32,629 nucleotides of DNA from Candidatus Pullilachnospira stercoravium (lineage in GTDB: Bacteria; Bacillota; Clostridia; Lachnospirales; Lachnospiraceae), in NCBI GenBank assembly GCA_018713585.1, contig DVON01000174.1, positions 1 to 32,629 on the forward strand, written 5' to 3'. Shown here one piece after another: positions 29,205 through 32,629 of the stretch. Each line of letters opens with the position of its first letter. The stretch's first letter is position 1. The position numbers and the translations under genes were made by a program. The notes under the pieces were generated by a model. The model saw nothing but the letters and a program-made list of their open reading frames with translations, was not told the DNA's origin and did no database searches.

Positions 29205-29756
29205 ATGAAATACATGATCGCGTCGGACATTCACGGATCGGCGTACTACTGTGAAAAAATGCTTGAGGCATTGGAAAAGGAAAAAGCGGACAGGCTGGTG
29301 CTTCTGGGGGATCTGCTCTATCATGGCCCCAGAAACGATCTGCCCAGGGAATACGCCCCCAAAAAGGTAATTGCCATGCTCAATGCCCAAAAGGACCGGA
29401 TTTACAGCGTCAGAGGCAACTGTGACGCGGAGGTGGATCAGATGGTGCTGGAATTTCCTGTGCTGGCAGATTACTGTATTCTGGATGTGGACGGGATCCT
29501 GATTTACTGCAGCCACGGCCATGTGTACAATGAAGACCATCTTCCGCCCATGAGAAAGGGCGATGTATTTCTCCATGGACACACCCATGTGCTGAGGGCC
29601 CAGCGGCGGGAGAATTACACGATTCTCAACCCCGGCTCCGTGGCCCTGCCCAAGGAGGGAAATATCCCCACTTACGCGGTGCTGGAGGACGGCGTGTTCA
29701 CCGTCCGGGGCTTTGAGGGACAGGTGGTAACAAGTCTCAGACTGCGGGAGGAATAA
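29205..29756 (+). CDS. YfcE family phosphodiesterase
   Basis: MKYMIASDIHGSAYYCEKMLE...LVLLGDLLYHGPRNDLP...VRGNCDAEVDQM...CSHGHVYNEDH...LHGHTHVLRAQ...ILNPGSVALPK; ATG at 29205 with GAGGAG upstream. Confidence 0.92.
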   Translation: MKYMIASDIHGSAYYCEKMLEALEKEKADRLVLLGDLLYHGPRNDLPREYAPKKVIAMLNAQKDRIYSVRGNCDAEVDQMVLEFPVLADYCILDVDGILIYCSHGHVYNEDHLPPMRKGDVFLHGHTHVLRAQRRENYTILNPGSVALPKEGNIPTYAVLEDGVFTVRGFEGQVVTSLRLREE

Positions 29757-30916
29757 TGGAAAAGACAGAATTGATTGCCCCCTGTCACTGGGGAATGGAA
29801 GCGGTCCTGAAACGGGAGATCACAGATCTGGGCTATGAAATCAGCCGGGTAGAGGACGGAAAGGTGACATTTTTCGGGGATGCCCGGGCGGTGGCGGACG
29901 CAAATATTTTTCTCAGGACAGCGGACCGGATCCTGTGGAAATTGGGAGAAATCCGGGCGGAGACTTTTGAGGAGTTGTTTGAGGGAACCAAAGCCATTCC
30001 CTGGGAGCGGTGGATTCCGGCCAACGGAAAATTCTGGGTGACCAAGGCCACCTCCGTCAAAAGCCGTCTGTTCAGCGCGCCGGATATTCAGTCCATCATG
30101 AAAAAAGCCATGGTGGAGCGGATGAAACAGCACTACGGGATTTCCTGGTTTCCGGAGGATGGGGCCAGTTATCCGGTGCAGGTGACCATTTTAAAGGATG
30201 TAGCCACCATCTGCCTGGACACCACCGGGGTGCCGCTTCATAAAAGAGGATATCGCAAAATGACGGTCAAGGCGCCGGTTTCGGAGACGCTTGCCGCCGG
30301 AATTCTGCTGTTGACGCCCTGGAGGCGGGACCGGATTCTGGTGGATCCCTTCTGCGGCAGCGGAACCTTTCCCATCGAAGCGGCTATGATCGGCGCCAAT
30401 ATGGCGCCGGGGATGAAACGTTCCTTTATGGCGCAGACCTGGAAGGAGCTGGTGCCGGCTTCCTGCTGGCGGCAGGCCTTTGAGGAGGCCCGGGATCTGG
30501 TGCAGCCGGAGGGAAAGATGGATATTCAGGGATACGATAGAGATCCCCTGGCCATAAAGGCGGCTCTGGAAAATTCCCGTGCTGCCGGGACTGACCGGTG
30601 GATTCATTTTCAGCAACGTCCCGTAAGCCAGCTGGCCCATTCGGGCAGGTACGGATTTCTGGTGACTAATCCTCCCTATGGAGAACGGCTGGAGGAGAAA
30701 GACGCGCTGCCCGGGCTGTACAGGCAGCTGGGAGAGCGTTTCGCGGCCCTGGATGGGTGGTCCCTGTATTTGCTCACCGCGTATGAGGATGCCGAGCGGT
30801 ATATCGGACGGAAAGCAAATAAAAACAGGAAAATATACAATGGCATGCTTCGGACGTATCTGTACCAGTTTCTGGGCCCGAAGCCGCCGGGAAAAGGGAA
30901 GGAACAGAGACGATGA
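29756..30916 (+). CDS. THUMP-domain class I SAM-dependent RNA methyltransferase (RlmL/YpsC-like)
   Basis: ELIAPCHWGMEAVLKREITDLGYE...LLTPWRRDRILVDPFCGSGTFPIEAAMIGANMAPG...LVTNPPYGERL. Confidence 0.92.
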   Translation: MEKTELIAPCHWGMEAVLKREITDLGYEISRVEDGKVTFFGDARAVADANIFLRTADRILWKLGEIRAETFEELFEGTKAIPWERWIPANGKFWVTKATSVKSRLFSAPDIQSIMKKAMVERMKQHYGISWFPEDGASYPVQVTILKDVATICLDTTGVPLHKRGYRKMTVKAPVSETLAAGILLLTPWRRDRILVDPFCGSGTFPIEAAMIGANMAPGMKRSFMAQTWKELVPASCWRQAFEEARDLVQPEGKMDIQGYDRDPLAIKAALENSRAAGTDRWIHFQQRPVSQLAHSGRYGFLVTNPPYGERLEEKDALPGLYRQLGERFAALDGWSLYLLTAYEDAERYIGRKANKNRKIYNGMLRTYLYQFLGPKPPGKGKEQRR

Positions 30917-31524
30917 AAAAGGTGAATAGAATCCTGTTTGCCACGGGCAATCAGGGGAAGATGAAAGAGGTCAGGGAGATTCTGGCGGATCTGGGCGTGG
31001 AGGTGATCTCCATGCGGGAGGCCGGCGTTTCCGCTGAAATTGTGGAGGATGGAGAGACCTTTGAGGAAAATGCGGTTATTAAAGCCAGAACCATTATGGA
31101 ACTCACCGGCGAGGTTACCCTGGCTGACGATTCCGGGCTGGAAATTGACGCGCTGGGCGGTGAACCGGGGTTGTATTCTGCCCGGTATATGGGGGAGGAT
31201 ACTTCCTATCACATCAAGAACAACGATCTGATCCGGCGGCTTTCCCAGGTGCCCCGCCAGCAGCGGACCGCCCGGTTTGTGTGCAGCATTGCCGCTGCGT
31301 TTCCCGATGGGGAGATTATCACCACGGACGGCGTGATCGAGGGGCTGATCGGCTATGAGGAGGCGGGGGAAAACGGCTTCGGCTACGACCCCATATTTGT
31401 GGTACCCCAGCTGGGTTGTACCACGGCACAGCTGAGTGATGAGCAGAAAAATGAAATCAGTCACAGAGGTAAAGCGCTGCGTAAGATGAAAGAAGAACTG
31501 CGAAAGAGGATGGAACTGTCATGA
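30913..31524 (+). CDS. rdgB: RdgB/HAM1 family XTP/dITP diphosphatase
   Basis: ILFATGNQGKMKEVREILADLGVEVISM...TFEENAVIKARTIMELTGEVTLADDSGLEIDALGGEPGLYSARYMG...GYDPIFVVPQLGCTTAQLS...ISHRGKALRKM. Confidence 0.97.
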   Translation: MKKVNRILFATGNQGKMKEVREILADLGVEVISMREAGVSAEIVEDGETFEENAVIKARTIMELTGEVTLADDSGLEIDALGGEPGLYSARYMGEDTSYHIKNNDLIRRLSQVPRQQRTARFVCSIAAAFPDGEIITTDGVIEGLIGYEEAGENGFGYDPIFVVPQLGCTTAQLSDEQKNEISHRGKALRKMKEELRKRMELS

Positions 31525-32006
31525 AAATTCTGGTGGTCAGCGATACACACGGTCATGAGAAAAACCTCATGACGGTGCTGAACCGGGTGCGTCCGGTAGA
31601 CGCCCTGATTCACTGCGGCGATGTGGAGGGCGGAGAAGATTATATCCGGGCGGCGGCGGAATGTCCGGTGTATATGGTACGGGGAAATAACGATTATTTT
31701 TCCGATCTTCCCCGGGAGGAAGAGATTGTGCTGGGAGGCTACCGGATTTTTGTGACTCACGGCCATATGTACGGAGTCTCCATGAGTACGGATATGCTGA
31801 AGGGAGAGGCCAGAAGCCGTAATGCTCAGGTGGCCATGTTCGGGCACACCCACCGGCCCTGCCTGGAGATAGAGAGTGATCTGACCGTTCTGAATCCGGG
31901 AAGCTTGTCCTATCCGCGACAGGAGGGGAGAAAACCCAGCTTTCTGATTATGGAGATTGACCGGTATGGAGAGGCCCATTATACCATTAACTATTTGGAA
32001 CGGTAA
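31521..32006 (+). CDS. YfcE/YsnB-like metallophosphoesterase
   Basis: MKILVVSDTHGHEKNLMTVL...DALIHCGDVEGGEDYI...MVRGNNDYFSDLP...VTHGHMYGVS...MFGHTHRPC...VLNPGSLSYPRQ. Confidence 0.94.
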   Translation: MKILVVSDTHGHEKNLMTVLNRVRPVDALIHCGDVEGGEDYIRAAAECPVYMVRGNNDYFSDLPREEEIVLGGYRIFVTHGHMYGVSMSTDMLKGEARSRNAQVAMFGHTHRPCLEIESDLTVLNPGSLSYPRQEGRKPSFLIMEIDRYGEAHYTINYLER

Positions 32007-32101
32007 AGTGAAAGAAAAGCATATTATATAATTGCAATTTCAATGCTATACCTGGCGAAAAATATAAAAACACAAAATTAACAAAAAAATGAAAAAAGGT
32101 G

Positions 32102-32130
32102 TTGACTTTTGCATTTTTCTATAATATAAT
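32102..32130 (+). promoter_or_regulatory. Promoter of the tRNA cluster
   Basis: TTGACT (32102-32107), 17-bp spacer, TATAAT (32125-32130). Confidence 0.85.
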
Positions 32131-32169
32131 ATGACACGTGCTGAATGAGAGCGCACAGCACGAGTCAAT

Positions 32170-32244
32170 CGGGGTGTGGCTCAGCTTGGCTAGAGCGCCT
32201 GGTTTGGGACCAGGAGGTCGCAGGTTCGAATCCTGTCACCCCGA
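32170..32244 (+). tRNA. tRNA-Pro (anticodon TGG)
   Basis: CGGGGTG/CACCCCG acceptor; anticodon arm CCTGG-TTTGGGA-CCAGG; T arm GCAGG-TTCGAAT-CCTGT. Confidence 0.95.
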
Positions 32245-32268
32245 TTCACCAGGTGTTAACATAAATCT

Positions 32269-32339
32269 GCAGGTGTAGTTCAATGGTAGAACACCAGCCT
32301 TCCAAGCTGGATACGTGAGTTCGATTCTCATCACCTGCT
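32269..32339 (+). tRNA. tRNA-Gly (anticodon TCC)
   Basis: GCAGGTG/CACCTGC acceptor; anticodon arm CCAGC-CTTCCAA-GCTGG. Confidence 0.95.
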
Positions 32340-32365
32340 TCGCGTCGGAAGTCGGCGCATCATAC

Positions 32366-32439
<74 letters not shown>

Positions 32440-32470
32440 TTTCTTTTATCGGTTGTCCGATAAAAGGTAT

Positions 32471-32545
32471 GGTGGGTATAGCGCAGTTGGTTAGCGCGCC
32501 AGATTGTGGCTCTGGAGGCCCAGGGTTCGAATCCCTGTATCCACC
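32471..32545 (+). tRNA. tRNA-His (anticodon GTG)
   Basis: G(-1) plus GTGGGTA/TATCCAC acceptor, discriminator C; anticodon arm CCAGA-TTGTGGC-TCTGG. Confidence 0.95.
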
Positions 32546-32563
32546 CTGCCGTAAGGCGTACGT

Positions 32564-32629
32564 TGGGCTATCGCCAAGCGGTAAGGCACAGGACTTTGAC
32601 TCCTGCATTCGGCAGTTCGAATCTGCCTA
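32564..32629 (+). tRNA. tRNA-Gln (anticodon TTG), truncated at window end
   Basis: TGGGCTA acceptor 5' strand; anticodon arm CAGGA-CTTTGAC-TCCTG; T arm GGCAG-TTCGAAT-CTGCC. Confidence 0.92.

Overview
This looks like a Clostridia/Lachnospiraceae-type chromosomal segment. It is mostly conserved housekeeping genes plus a few accessory or repeat-rich intergenic regions. From left to right: partial sigK (-), yifB/comM-like AAA ATPase, dprA, topA, codY, CIRCE-controlled groES-groEL, two small membrane proteins, guaB, an amidase, pepF-like peptidase, nitroreductase, tRNA-Gly(GCC), M18 aminopeptidase (-), small membrane protein, alpha/beta hydrolase, Na/Pi cotransporter 1, PhoP/PhoR-type two-component system, mnmM-like methyltransferase (-), CapA-like protein, DUF1700-like protein, Na/Pi cotransporter 2, a small accessory island, rhodanese, YfcE-like phosphoesterase, THUMP/RlmL-like RNA methyltransferase, rdgB, a second YfcE-like phosphoesterase and a tRNA cluster (Pro-Gly-Arg-His-Gln). 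The most interesting signals are: (1) a 29-aa holin-like toxin with an apparent antisense RNA and a four-segment CCCTCC/GGAGGG leader that could sequester its ribosome-binding site, flanked by direct repeats and a truncated ribbon-helix-helix gene; (2) an unannotated 54-aa Asn/Ser-rich ORF behind a sigma-G-like promoter; (3) an exact 17-bp Pho-box-like motif, in opposite orientations, upstream of both Na/Pi transporters that bracket the PhoPR-like system; (4) structured intergenic repeat arrays on both sides of groESL; (5) a sigK with no room for a pro-sequence and uninterrupted at the canonical skin site. No CRISPR array, prophage or transposase was seen.
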